Shown: in pieces, positions 1 through 6,875 of the stretch
How positions within the stretch are numbered: position 1 is the first letter of the stretch
How the letters are laid out: every line of letters begins with the position of its first letter
Assembly (NCBI GenBank): GCA_009777345.1
Contig: WRMB01000034.1
Coordinates: forward strand, 1-42,765
Direction: 5' to 3'
DNA: 42,765 nt
Origin: Micrococcales bacterium
GTDB taxonomy: Bacteria > Actinomycetota > Actinomycetes > Actinomycetales > Cellulomonadaceae
Made by a program: the position numbers and the translations under genes
Notes under the pieces: generated by a model
What the model saw: the letters and a program-made list of their open reading frames with translations, nothing else
What the model was told of the DNA's origin: nothing
The model's database searches: none

Positions 1-51
1 CGAGGTCTTCCTGCTGGACGGCGTAGGAACCTCCATCATCGGAAGACCTCG
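1..51. repeat. 11-bp inverted repeat at the window start
   Basis: Positions 1-11 (CGAGGTCTTCC) are perfectly complementary to 41-51, with a 29-nt spacer. No T-tract follows, so a terminator is not supported. From here to 340 I see no convincing gene: open frames exist on both strands but none looks like a recognisable protein, and a gene tail entering from outside the window cannot be excluded. Confidence 0.4.
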
Positions 52-155
52 ACCCCACCGACGACCGACGCGCCGCCCCTACCAGCCCTCGCCCGCCAAC
101 CCGCTACACCCTCAACTGCGTAGAGCCAGATTGGTACGACGGCCCGGCGGGGAGG

Positions 156-278
156 TCAGCACACGTTCGGTTCGAACCTCAGTGCCTCGTCGGTATCGCC
201 GCGTGGATGCGGAGTTGTGTTGCGGTGAGGGCGTCCGACATGTAGTAGAAGGGCGGGGCGCCGAATCATGCGTTGCAT
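156..278 (-). pseudogene. Short ORF (40 codons), possible decayed paralogue of the next lipoprotein
   Basis: An ATG at 278 opens a 40-codon frame. The bases around the start (GAGGAAGCCGTCATGCAACG) resemble those around the start of the lipoprotein at 1135 (GAGGCAGTCATGCGACG), but the downstream peptide has no lipobox and resembles nothing I know. It may be the 5' remnant of a duplicated lipoprotein gene or may be chance. The start-site similarity is seen in the sequence; the duplication is inference. Confidence 0.2.
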
Positions 279-340
279 GACGGCTTCCTCGTGATCTGAC
301 GGTTCGACCCAGGTAGGCGACTTGGCTGAGGCCGTACTGT

Positions 341-1135
341 TCAGTCCATAATGCGGGGGGTGTAGGTAATGGTGGCGGCGCCGACGTGGACGACAAGGTT
401 GTTGGTGAGTTCCACCTTTGCCGTGGTCCCGTCGGTGTAGGTCAGCGTGAGGCCGGAGCCGTTCTTCTCCCAGCGGCCGGTAAGCTCTTCTATGTCGATG
501 ACTGCGCCCTCGCTGGGCTCGCAGATGAAGTTGTCCTGGTAGAAGGTTCCGTCGCGGTCGAACGTCAGATGTCCGTCGTCCCGGTTTCCGTCGGCGCGGG
601 CGGTACTGGTCCGGTCCCACCCCCAGACGTCTGAGCAGATGTCTTTAGCCCCAGCGAGCACGCCGCAGTCGATCCGCGCGTAGATCACGCGATTACCGTC
701 CTCGTCGGCCTCCTCGACCAGTCGTCCGCTGCTGTCGATGGTGGCCGCGAAGCTCCCCCACTCACCGTGCAGGGCGATGCTGTCGCCGCCGATGATCTCC
801 CAGGTGCCAGGCTCGTCATCGGAACCGTCGGTATTGTCGATCAGCATGGTCATGTCAGCGTTGAGGACGAGGCGGGGAGTCAGCCCGATATCGCCGACCG
901 GGTTGGCGACCGACCAGTAGGTGCCGTCGGCATGCTGGATGTCGTTCCACTCGTAGGTACCTACGACGGACTCGACAGTGACATCGTCAGCGGTCGCGCT
1001 GGTGCCCTGCTGGGCCGCTGGAGAGTCGCTACCCGTGGCCGGGTCTGTCGGGGTGTCGTCGCACCCGGCCAGTGTGGTTGCGACGACCGCAGCAATGGTC
1101 AGGGGGAGGAATGCTCGAGCCGTCAGGCGTCGCAT
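341..1135 (-). CDS. Lipoprotein of unknown function (264 aa)
   Basis: The ATG at 1135 is chosen because AAAGAGG precedes it at good spacing and a classic lipoprotein signal peptide follows at once: MRR, a hydrophobic stretch, then the lipobox LAGC at about residues 21-24. The mature part starts with an Asp/Thr/Pro-rich linker and then appears beta-rich. The motifs GTWEIIGGDSIALHG and GRWEKNGSGLTLTYTDGTT look like two copies of a small barrel-like 'weight of evidence' repeat (G-W-E/K ... L ... G). Two Cys pairs in the mature part could form disulfides. No enzyme motif is seen. It precedes nothing obvious on its strand; the lipoprotein at 1251-1787 lies upstream on the same strand and shares the DGSG/GTW theme. 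Function unknown; lipid anchoring is well supported. Confidence 0.8.
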   Translation of the reverse strand: MRRLTARAFLPLTIAAVVATTLAGCDDTPTDPATGSDSPAAQQGTSATADDVTVESVVGTYEWNDIQHADGTYWSVANPVGDIGLTPRLVLNADMTMLIDNTDGSDDEPGTWEIIGGDSIALHGEWGSFAATIDSSGRLVEEADEDGNRVIYARIDCGVLAGAKDICSDVWGWDRTSTARADGNRDDGHLTFDRDGTFYQDNFICEPSEGAVIDIEELTGRWEKNGSGLTLTYTDGTTAKVELTNNLVVHVGAATITYTPRIMD

Positions 1136-1250
1136 GACTGCCTCTTTCTGGTGGTGTGGCGGTTGCACGGCCAGCCTGGTCGATCAGACGATGCCCAGCG
1201 TCGTCCCTGAGGATGATGGTGACTGATCAGCAGGGCACGTGGATACACGG

Positions 1251-1787
1251 TCAGTCTCGGCCGACCTGCCATGTCGGGTCGGCGAGGCACGCCTCGACGT
1301 CCGGGCACAGGCCGTAGAGGGCGAAAACGTCGACACGGGTCTTGCCGGTCTCCGTCGTGAACTTCACGAAGAGGTTGTCGTCGTCGATCCTGGCGTCCGC
1401 CATCGCGCCGCCGGTCGTGGTGAAGAGGTAACCGCTGCCGTCTGCCGTCCACGTGCCTTCCCGGTTCTCGTTGTCCTCCTGCTCGGAGGGCCAGACCCAG
1501 CTGAAGGTGCTGCCGACGAAACAGATGTAGGCGCTGTCGTCGCCCGTCATGAGCACCTGGCCGGCGGCGTCTTCGATACCGACGCGGAACCAGCAGGTCG
1601 CGGCGTCAGGGTCGTCGATGACGAGTGCTTCGGCTGGTGCCGTCTCGTCCGTCGCGGCGCTGCTCGTGGTCGGTGCGGTGGCTGCGGTCTCGGTCGGGGT
1701 CGTGCCACCGTCTGGTGCACAGCCCGCGAGGGCCATGCTCAGGGCGACGGCGAAAACGACGGCGAGAGCGGTCCTCGTCTTGATCAA
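1251..1787 (-). CDS. Small lipoprotein of unknown function (178 aa)
   Basis: Translation most likely starts at a TTG at 1787, preceded by GAGGAGAG 4 nt away. The N-terminus MIKTRTALAVV plus the lipobox LAGC (about residues 20-23) makes an unambiguous lipoprotein signal. A Thr/Ala-rich linker of about 30 residues follows, then a compact domain with four Cys (CWFR, ICFV, GLCPDVEAC) and the segment GTWTADGSGYLFTTTGG. That segment resembles the G-x-W-x-x-D/N-G-S-G pattern of the neighbouring lipoprotein at 341-1135, so the two may be distant paralogues transcribed in one direction, about 115 nt apart. No catalytic motif is seen. The function is unknown. Confidence 0.75.
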   Translation of the reverse strand: MIKTRTALAVVFAVALSMALAGCAPDGGTTPTETAATAPTTSSAATDETAPAEALVIDDPDAATCWFRVGIEDAAGQVLMTGDDSAYICFVGSTFSWVWPSEQEDNENREGTWTADGSGYLFTTTGGAMADARIDDDNLFVKFTTETGKTRVDVFALYGLCPDVEACLADPTWQVGRD

Positions 1788-1978
1788 CGGTCTCTCCTCG
1801 GTGGATCACAGGTGATGCGGTCATGATGCCCGCGTCAGGACTCCAGTCCCGACGCACAGGTCGGCCCGGCCGGGCTGGCGCGTCACTCACCACGACGCAC
1901 GAGCCTGCCACGGTGTGACGCGGCAACCTCCGGAGCCTCGGTCGGCGGATTGGGCGCTGGAGGCCGGGGTGTGCGACG

Positions 1979-2023
1979 ATGGCTGGCGTGATGCCCGCAA
2001 CCCAGTCGATCATCATCGTATAG
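1979..2023 (+). CDS. Leader peptide ending Ile-Ile-Ile-Val, putative attenuator of cimA
   Basis: A 14-codon frame reads MAGVMPATQSIIIV and stops at TAG 2021-2023. Three consecutive ATC codons (2009-2017) and one GTA lie directly before the stop. Start codons are possible at 1979 (ATG), 1988 (GTG) and 1991 (ATG); GGAGG at 1959-1963 is rather far, and GACGAT at 1975-1980 would allow a leaderless start at 1988. The peptide is followed by a perfect hairpin (2023-2049) and an intrinsic terminator (2051-2078), then by cimA of isoleucine biosynthesis. A run of codons for the pathway end product before a terminator is the hallmark of ribosome-mediated attenuation. Translation and regulation are inferred. 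Confidence 0.75.
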   Translation: MAGVMPATQSIIIV

Positions 2024-2049
2024 CGCGTCGGACCAACCGTCCGACGCGC
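2023..2049 (+). promoter_or_regulatory. Leader hairpin overlapping the leader-peptide stop codon
   Basis: GCGCGTCGGAC (2023-2033) and GTCCGACGCGC (2039-2049) form a perfect 11-bp stem with the loop CAACC. Its 5' arm begins in the leader stop codon, so a ribosome stalled at the Ile codons would cover it. GGACCAAC (2030-2037) is also fully complementary to GTTGGTCC (2079-2086), an alternative pairing that would break this stem. Confidence 0.7.
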
Positions 2050-2050
2050 C

Positions 2051-2078
2051 GACCCTCCGCACCCCGGGGGGTCTTTTT
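2051..2078 (+). terminator. Intrinsic terminator inside the cimA leader
   Basis: GACCCTCC (2051-2058) pairs with GGGGGGTC (2066-2073) through an 8-bp stem containing one U-G pair, with a 7-nt loop, followed directly by five T (2074-2078). It lies 27 nt before the cimA start, so it can only serve conditional termination. CCGGGGT (1964-1970) is complementary to ACCCCGG (2061-2067) and is a candidate antiterminator strand. Confidence 0.8.
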
Positions 2079-2105
2079 GTTGGTCCCGCCTGAGTGAGGA
2101 AACCC

Positions 2106-3719
2106 ATGAGCACGACGTTCCACGTGTACGACACCACCCTGCGCGACGGTGCTCAGCAGGAGGGCATCAACCTGTCGGTGGCCGACAAGATGGCCATCGC
2201 GCCGCTGCTCGACGAGCTGGGTGTCGGCTTCATCGAGGGCGGCTGGCCGGGTGCCGTGCCCAAGGACACCGAGTTCTTCAAGCTGGCGGCCAAGGAGCTG
2301 GACCTGCGCAACGCCGAGCTGTGCGCCTTCGGTGCTACCCGCAAGGCCGGGGCCCGGGCGGCCGACGACCTACAAGTCCGGGCCCTGCTCGACGCCGAGA
2401 CTCCCGTCGTCACCCTGGTGGCCAAGTCTGACATCCGGCACGTCGAACGGGCCCTGCGCACCACCGGCGAGGAGAACCGCGCGATGATCACCGATACGGT
2501 GCGGTTCCTCACCGACGCCGGGCGTCGGGTGTTCCTCGACGCTGAGCACTTCTTCGACGGGTACCGTTTCGACGCCGCCTATACCCGTTCGTGCGTGCTG
2601 GCCGCGCTGGAGGCGGGCGCGGAGGTCGTCGTGCTGTGCGACACCAACGGCGGGATGCTGCCGGACTGGGTGACCCGGATCGTCACCGAGCTGCGCTCCG
2701 AGACCGGTGACGGCCTGCTCGGGATCCACGCGCACAACGATTCCGGCTGCGCGGTGGCCAACTCCCTGGCCGCGATCAACGCGGGCTGCGTGCACGTGCA
2801 GGGCACCGTCAACGGCTACGGCGAGCGCACGGGCAACGCCGACCTGCTCTCCGTCGTGGCGAACCTCGAGCTCAAGCTGGCCCGTCCGGCGCTGGCGGCA
2901 CCGGCCGACGGCCAGCCCGGCGGGGGGTTGGCCGAGATGACCCGGATCGCCCATGCCATCAGCGAGATCACCAATATCTCGCCGTTCGCCCGGCAGCCGT
3001 ACGTCGGCGCGTCGGCCTTCGCGCACAAGGCCGGGCTGCACGCCTCGGCGATCAAGGTCGACCCGGACATGTACCAGCACACCGACCCGTCCGCCGTCGG
3101 CAACGATATGCGGATGCTGGTCTCCGATATGGCGGGCCGGGCGTCCATCGAGCTCAAGGGTCGGGCGCTGGGCTTCGACCTGTCCGGCCAGCCCGAGGCC
3201 CTGGCCCGGATCACCAACCGGGTCAAGGACGCCGAGGCTGTCGGCTACACCTACGAGGCCGCCGACGCCAGCTTCGAGCTGCTGCTGCTGGACGAGACCA
3301 ACGGTGGGCGGCCCCGGTACTTCACCACCGAGTCGTGGCGCACCATCGTCGAACGTCCCGGCGGGCGGGGCACCCCCGCGGTGGCCGAGGCGACCGTCAA
3401 GCTGGTTGCAGGCGGCGACCGGATCGTCTCCACCGGGGAGGGCAACGGGCCGGTCAACGCCCTGGACCACGCGCTGCGCCAGGCCCTGGTCCAGGTGTAC
3501 CCCGAGCTCGAGGACTTCGAGCTGATCGACTACAAGGTGCGCATCCTCGACGCCCAGCACGGCACCGACGCCACCACCCGGGTGCTGATCGAGACCAGCG
3601 ACGGCCAGACCAGCTGGAGCACCGTCGGCGTCGGCCCGAACTTGATCGAGGCCTCGTGGGAGGCCCTGACCGAGTCGGCCGTCTGGGGCCTGCACCACCG
3701 CGGCGTCCGACCCCGCTGA
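2106..3719 (+). CDS. cimA: (R)-citramalate synthase
   Basis: This enzyme condenses pyruvate and acetyl-CoA to citramalate, the first step of the threonine-independent route to isoleucine. The 537-residue protein has the family's two-part build. The N-terminal TIM barrel carries DTTLRDG (about residues 8-14) and GIHAHNDSGCAVANS (about 204-218), with HKAGLHASAI near 306. The C-terminal LeuA-type regulatory domain (about 415-537) contains DRIVSTGEGNGPVNALDHA. The variant opening HVYDTTLRDGAQQEG matches citramalate synthases rather than 2-isopropylmalate or homocitrate synthases. The ATG at 2106 follows GTGAGGAAA; a GTG at 2094 is less likely because it lies in that ribosome-binding region. The gene is monocistronic, behind an Ile-codon leader with an intrinsic terminator, and is followed by a 10-bp hairpin. 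Isopropylmalate synthase is the only realistic alternative. Confidence 0.93.
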   Translation: MSTTFHVYDTTLRDGAQQEGINLSVADKMAIAPLLDELGVGFIEGGWPGAVPKDTEFFKLAAKELDLRNAELCAFGATRKAGARAADDLQVRALLDAETPVVTLVAKSDIRHVERALRTTGEENRAMITDTVRFLTDAGRRVFLDAEHFFDGYRFDAAYTRSCVLAALEAGAEVVVLCDTNGGMLPDWVTRIVTELRSETGDGLLGIHAHNDSGCAVANSLAAINAGCVHVQGTVNGYGERTGNADLLSVVANLELKLARPALAAPADGQPGGGLAEMTRIAHAISEITNISPFARQPYVGASAFAHKAGLHASAIKVDPDMYQHTDPSAVGNDMRMLVSDMAGRASIELKGRALGFDLSGQPEALARITNRVKDAEAVGYTYEAADASFELLLLDETNGGRPRYFTTESWRTIVERPGGRGTPAVAEATVKLVAGGDRIVSTGEGNGPVNALDHALRQALVQVYPELEDFELIDYKVRILDAQHGTDATTRVLIETSDGQTSWSTVGVGPNLIEASWEALTESAVWGLHHRGVRPR

Positions 3720-3721
3720 CG

Positions 3722-3745
3722 CTTGCGCCGGATTTCCGGCGCAAG
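3722..3745 (+). terminator. Hairpin 3 nt after the cimA stop
   Basis: CTTGCGCCGG (3722-3731) and CCGGCGCAAG (3736-3745) form a perfect 10-bp stem with the 4-nt loop ATTT. Only a weak T-tract follows (ACGTTGTG), so it is a probable but non-canonical terminator for cimA. Confidence 0.6.
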
Positions 3746-3759
3746 ACGTTGTGATCTGT

Positions 3760-3825
3760 GAGGGACGAAGTTCCGGACGAGGGACGAAGCAAGAGGTTCG
3801 TCCCTCGTCCGGAACTTCGTCCCTC
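3760..3825. repeat. Perfect 29-bp inverted repeat with internal direct repeats
   Basis: 3760-3788 and 3797-3825 are exactly complementary, separated by the 8-nt loop GCAAGAGG. Each arm itself contains GAGGGACGAA twice (3760-3769 and 3779-3788), so the element shows four copies of one 10-mer. It lies between cimA and the toxin-antitoxin promoter, at the left edge of the accessory island. It could be a mobile REP/MITE-like element, a recombination site or an insulator. Confidence 0.85.
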
Positions 3826-3873
3826 GGTGGCAGCGGGGTGCGGACCGGGGCTGGTGGCCCGTTCTGGGTAGAG

Positions 3874-3898
3874 TATGATCAGTACAGAAAGTACTGAT
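3874..3898 (+). promoter_or_regulatory. Toxin-antitoxin promoter with palindromic operator
   Basis: TATGAT (3874-3879) is a good -10 hexamer. It overlaps an inverted repeat ATCAGTAC (3878-3885) / GTACTGAT (3891-3898) with a 5-nt spacer. An antitoxin bound here would block the promoter, the usual conditional autorepression of Phd/YefM operons. The bound protein is inferred. Confidence 0.65.
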
Positions 3899-3915
3899 TG
3901 TAGGGGTGGTACGGT

Positions 3916-4197
3916 ATGGCGTGGTCGGCGCAGGAGGCCCGGCGGTCGTTCAGCGAGGTGCTGCGCCGAGCCCACGACGAGGGGGGGCAAATCGTGACCA
4001 AGCACGGGCGGGAGGTGGCGGTCGTCCTCGACATCGAGGAGTACCGCCGGTTGCGTCAGCCTGCCAGGTCGTTCACCGAGCACCTGCTGTCCATCCCGAC
4101 CGACGACGAGGGCTGGGCGGTCGAGCTCGACGCCGAGGTGGCGCGTCGTCGGGCCGCCGGGCGGCCACGCACCTTCCCCGAACTGACCGGGGACTAG
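3916..4197 (+). CDS. Phd/YefM-family antitoxin
   Basis: This 93-residue protein neutralises the PIN toxin encoded 3 nt downstream and probably represses its own promoter. The N-terminal half is the Phd/YefM DNA-binding dimer fold: WSAQEARRSFSEVLRRAHD, then IVTKHGREVAVVLDIEEYRRL (residues about 5-47). The acidic, Pro-rich tail (TDDEGWAVELDAEVARRR, then RPRTFPELTGD) is the expected flexible toxin-binding region. The ATG at 3916 follows AGGGG at 3902-3906. The palindromic operator at 3878-3898 lies directly upstream. The pair opens the accessory island between cimA and purN. Confidence 0.88.
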   Translation: MAWSAQEARRSFSEVLRRAHDEGGQIVTKHGREVAVVLDIEEYRRLRQPARSFTEHLLSIPTDDEGWAVELDAEVARRRAAGRPRTFPELTGD

Positions 4198-4200
4198 GAC

Positions 4201-4614
4201 GTGGGGGGATACCTGATAGACACCAACGTGCTGTCCGAGCTGACCAAACCGCGGCCAGCACCGAGCGTGGTGGCATGGTTGGTCGATACCGACCCCGACG
4301 ACTGTTTCCTCTCCGTCCTGACCGTCGGGGAACTGTGCGACGGGGCTCGGCGCAACCGGCAGCGCGGGAACGTGACCCGCGCCGAACGCCTGGAGAGGTG
4401 GATCGCCGAGACCGAGACGGCCTACGGCGAGCACGTTCTCCCCGTCACCTCCGCCGTGGCCCACGCCTGGGCCGACCTGACCGCCGAACGCACCCTGCCG
4501 GTGGTGGACGCGCTCATCGCTGCCACCGCGGCCGTCCACGGGCTGACCGTGGCCACCCGCAACGAACGCGACTACGTCGACTCGGGCGTCCCGGTCCTCA
4601 ACCCCTTCAGCTGA
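4201..4614 (+). CDS. PIN-domain ribonuclease toxin (VapC/FitB type)
   Basis: This is a Mg-dependent RNase of the PIN fold, 137 residues, typical for VapC/FitB toxins. The four conserved acidic positions are visible: D in YLIDTNVLSEL (about residue 7), E in TVGELCDGARR (about 42), D in LPVVDALIAATA (about 103) and D in ATRNERDY (about 121). The start is GTG at 4201, three nt after the antitoxin stop, so translation is coupled. RNA substrates of such toxins are usually tRNA or rRNA sites; the target here cannot be read from sequence. The reading frame is intact, so an active toxin is likely. Confidence 0.9.
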   Translation: MGGYLIDTNVLSELTKPRPAPSVVAWLVDTDPDDCFLSVLTVGELCDGARRNRQRGNVTRAERLERWIAETETAYGEHVLPVTSAVAHAWADLTAERTLPVVDALIAATAAVHGLTVATRNERDYVDSGVPVLNPFS

Positions 4615-4684
4615 TCTGACTCTTTGTCTGACCTGCCTGGCGCTCGTGAGGACAAACACCTTGCAGTCTGCCACGCTGGCCGAG

Positions 4685-4690
4685 CATGAT
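4685..4690 (+). promoter_or_regulatory. Possible leaderless -10 (CATGAT) before 4697
   Basis: CATGAT ends 6 nt before the GTG at 4697, the same arrangement as at the ferrochelatase gene (25579-25584). Confidence 0.4.
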
Positions 4691-4696
4691 CAGGCT

Positions 4697-5041
4697 GTGA
4701 TCCGCCAAGACAGCAACGGGGTGCCCGCTGACAGGTTCAACCGACTGGGTATCGAGGTCAGTCCGAGTCCTTACTCCAACGACCACCAGGCGAGGATAAT
4801 CGTCGACGGTGCGGACTGGATCGATTCCATCTGGCCCGGTGACCTTGGTCTCGACCCGCCGCACCTGGCGTCAGAGCTGGCGAAACCCGACGGCCGACAA
4901 GATCTGCGACGGTTCACCTGGGGCGGGCCAGTCGGTGGAGAACGCCTTGTCGCAGGCAGGCAAGGCCCGCACCGAGTGGTTCGGAGCATGACGGCCTCAG
5001 GCCGGTACCGACGCCTGAAGAACGGGCGCGCGGCATGGTAA
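4697..5041 (+). pseudogene. Hypothetical ORF, probably a truncated gene
   Basis: The frame from GTG 4697 encodes about 114 residues. The first half (RLGIEVSPSPYSNDHQARI, then IVDGADWIDSIWPGDLGLDP) resembles the N-terminal part of small uncharacterised actinobacterial proteins with the pattern I-x-V-D-G-x-D-W/L-I-D. In those proteins I would then expect a Cys-rich GCGxxGCG segment. Here the sequence turns into an Arg/Gly-rich stretch with no such motif, so the 3' half looks frameshifted or replaced. It overlaps the next start by 7 nt. Calling it a remnant is inference; it might be an intact unknown gene. Confidence 0.4.
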
Positions 5042-6435
5042 GCATGAGACGCTTCCGGCACGACCTGCGCCGTGGTCTTGGGGCTGCTCTGATTGCCTTG
5101 CAGAAAAGTTCGCACCCTGAGCAGTATGCGAGCGCAGTGCGGTGGGCCTGTCTGAACCTCACGACCTATGATCCCCAGTGCGAGGGCGGGCGGGGTTGGT
5201 ACCTCCATCAGGCTGCGGTGCTGACCGGTCAAGAAGAAGCCATAGAGGGCGATGTGCGGGAACGGTTCGCGACGTGCAGTCCGGACGGATGGCTGGTCGG
5301 CTATCTGTCCGATATCCTCGTGCAGTACGCCTGGAACGGTTCTAGTTCTGCGCGACAAGCTCTCTGGGACCGGTACGCGGACCTCCTGGGACAGTATGTC
5401 AGAACTATTCGCAAAGACGGCTGGTGGTCGTCCTCGGAAATAACGCTGGAAGGGCTGGCAACGCTGGAAGGGCTGGCACTCGATCTGGTGCGTCTTGACG
5501 GCCAGTCCGCCGCGCTGGCTATCGCGTGCGACTTCGGGAAAGCCCTAGACCTGGTCGGGCCTGGCTCCGAGCACACCCGATGGCAGTACTTCCCTGACTG
5601 TTTCGACAGTGCCGTCCGAGACCAGCTCGGCGCCGAAGAGTTCGACCGGCACCTGACAGAGAGCTCCTCGCCCGGCGCGTACGAGTACCTCGAGACGGCG
5701 GCCGTTCAGCAGGCGAGACCGTGGCGGGCTGCGTATTCGTCCGACAGGCCTGGCTCCAGGGAAAACCTCGACCCGCTCGAAGAGTTCCGGTCGAGGGTGG
5801 AACAAGCAAAACAGGGCGATATCAGCCAGTTCTCGATCCGTTCGATGGCTATGCGCCTTGCCAGAGACCAGGGAGAGGAGGTTGCTCGGATCGGACTGGC
5901 CGAGACGGTCCCAGCCATCAGAGCAGAGATACTCTGGCCTTTTCGTCGCCGACCGTTTCCCCTGCCCGACGACCCGCTGGTCGATCTGGTGGATACTGAC
6001 GACGACACCTTGAGATACGTCGTCCGGTCGATCCTGGGACAGCGACCGGCAGAATGGAAGAGGCAGCACGCCCTGCGCCTGCTGGCCCGGGGCCACCAGG
6101 TGTGTGAAGCCCTAGACCTGCTTGGGGCCAGTTACGACCCCGGTGACGAGCCGATAGTAGAACGGGCGGTTCGCGGTGTCCCGCGTCGGGCCGACGAGCT
6201 GCACGGCGTCATCATGACGCTCATAGACCTGCTGAGCCCGGAAGATCGGCCAGTGACGGCATCTCTGCTTGAGTATATTCTCCGTGAGACACCCTGCTCG
6301 TCGTGTCGAGGGCGTATTCTACGGCTGATGAGAGACAAAGATGTCTTGTCCGACGGGACGATCCAAGAATGTCTCTGGGATTCCAGTGCAGACATTCGAG
6401 AGATGGCCGCATCGTGGTATCGGTTACTCGAGTAG
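5035..6435 (+). CDS. Uncharacterised alpha-helical (HEAT-like) protein, 466 aa
   Basis: I do not recognise a named family. The protein opens with MRRFRHDLRRGLGAALIAL and continues as amphipathic helix after helix, with no signal peptide, membrane segment or enzymatic motif. Helical-repeat (HEAT/ARM-like) architecture is the best description. A distinctive PCSSCRGRILRLM segment (about residue 420) holds three Cys close together. The start is ambiguous: ATG 5035 or ATG 5044, neither with a strong ribosome-binding site. GC content and codon use are visibly lower than in flanking housekeeping genes, which suggests transfer. It ends inside the convergent ATPase remnant (12-nt tail-to-tail overlap). 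Lying between two toxin-antitoxin modules, it may belong to a defence or stabilisation cargo, but nothing in the sequence proves this. Confidence 0.7.
   Translation: MVSMRRFRHDLRRGLGAALIALQKSSHPEQYASAVRWACLNLTTYDPQCEGGRGWYLHQAAVLTGQEEAIEGDVRERFATCSPDGWLVGYLSDILVQYAWNGSSSARQALWDRYADLLGQYVRTIRKDGWWSSSEITLEGLATLEGLALDLVRLDGQSAALAIACDFGKALDLVGPGSEHTRWQYFPDCFDSAVRDQLGAEEFDRHLTESSSPGAYEYLETAAVQQARPWRAAYSSDRPGSRENLDPLEEFRSRVEQAKQGDISQFSIRSMAMRLARDQGEEVARIGLAETVPAIRAEILWPFRRRPFPLPDDPLVDLVDTDDDTLRYVVRSILGQRPAEWKRQHALRLLARGHQVCEALDLLGASYDPGDEPIVERAVRGVPRRADELHGVIMTLIDLLSPEDRPVTASLLEYILRETPCSSCRGRILRLMRDKDVLSDGTIQECLWDSSADIREMAASWYRLLE
5443..5478 (+). repeat. 18-bp exact tandem duplication inside the helical protein gene
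   Basis: ACGCTGGAAGGGCTGGCA occurs twice head to tail (5443-5460 and 5461-5478) and gives TLEGLATLEGLA. The duplication is in frame and extends one helix by six residues. Confidence 0.9.
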
Positions 6436-6672
6436 CAGGGCGAGAAGCGGGGCGGGTACCGCCCAGACGTCGGTGTCGAGGTTGAGGATGCTCTTGGTGG
6501 CGAGAATGCCGCGTCCGTACTTGACCTGCGCTCGATAACCCAGGTCGAACTTGCCTCGGCCGCGAAGCAGGCGGTGCGAGGCCGTCCACGCCGTCGGGCC
6601 GCGACCAGACGGAGCAGTGTCCCACCAGGGGTTTGCGCTGATCAGCAGCCGTCGGAGTTCGTCGTCCTGCAT
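6424..6672 (-). pseudogene. Internally deleted AAA ATPase (AAA_14/DUF4143 type)
   Basis: From ATG 6672 the 82-residue frame begins LRRLLISANPWWDT ... WTASHRLLRGR, KFDLGYRA. This is the usual extreme N-terminus of actinobacterial ATP-binding proteins of the AAA_14 plus DUF4143 type, which should continue into a Walker A of the form TGPRRxGKS. Instead, after GYRAQV the frame jumps to YGRGILATKSILNL then DVWAVPAPLLALLLE, which resembles the C-terminal end of the same family. About 350-400 residues including both Walker motifs are missing, and the join is in frame. The family resemblance is from memory and needs a search. The tail overlaps the convergent helical-protein gene. Confidence 0.65.
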
Positions 6673-6690
6673 GGGCCCACTCTTGCCCAG

Positions 6691-6780
6691 GCGGACCAGA
6701 GGGGGAGGGGTATGGCCGGTCGGGCGGACCAGAGGGGGAGGGGTATGGCCGGTCGGGCGGACCAGAAGGGGAGGGGTGTG
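6691..6780. repeat. 33-bp tandem repeat, two full copies and one partial
   Basis: Units start at 6691, 6724 and 6757 with GCGGACCAGA and continue into a G-rich GGGGGAGGGG tract; the third copy is 24 bp and diverged. The array lies between the 3' end of hipA and the start of the ATPase remnant. The period is 11 codons, but no convincing coding frame uses it. Confidence 0.9.
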
Positions 6781-6875
6781 GTGAACGGCCAGACGGGCTG
6801 GAGCGCCGTCGGCGTGGCCCAACCTCACCGAGGTGTCGTGGGCCTGGCCCGAGTCGGCCGTCTGCCAGGGCGTCG

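Noticed and set aside
165..185. GGTTCGAACC resembling a tRNA T-loop
   Set aside because: There is no matching acceptor or anticodon arm around it on either strand. No tRNA was found in the window.
2094..2105. GTG 2094 as start of cimA
   Set aside because: It lies within the ribosome-binding region of the ATG at 2106, and the family N-terminus fits the ATG.
4809..4991. 60-codon plus-strand ORF beside the truncated ORF
   Set aside because: It is a frame shadow with no ribosome-binding site or recognisable motif, though it may contain displaced residues of the decayed gene at 4697.
6691..6780. CRISPR array
   Set aside because: The 33-bp units are directly tandem with no unique spacers, so this is a minisatellite.
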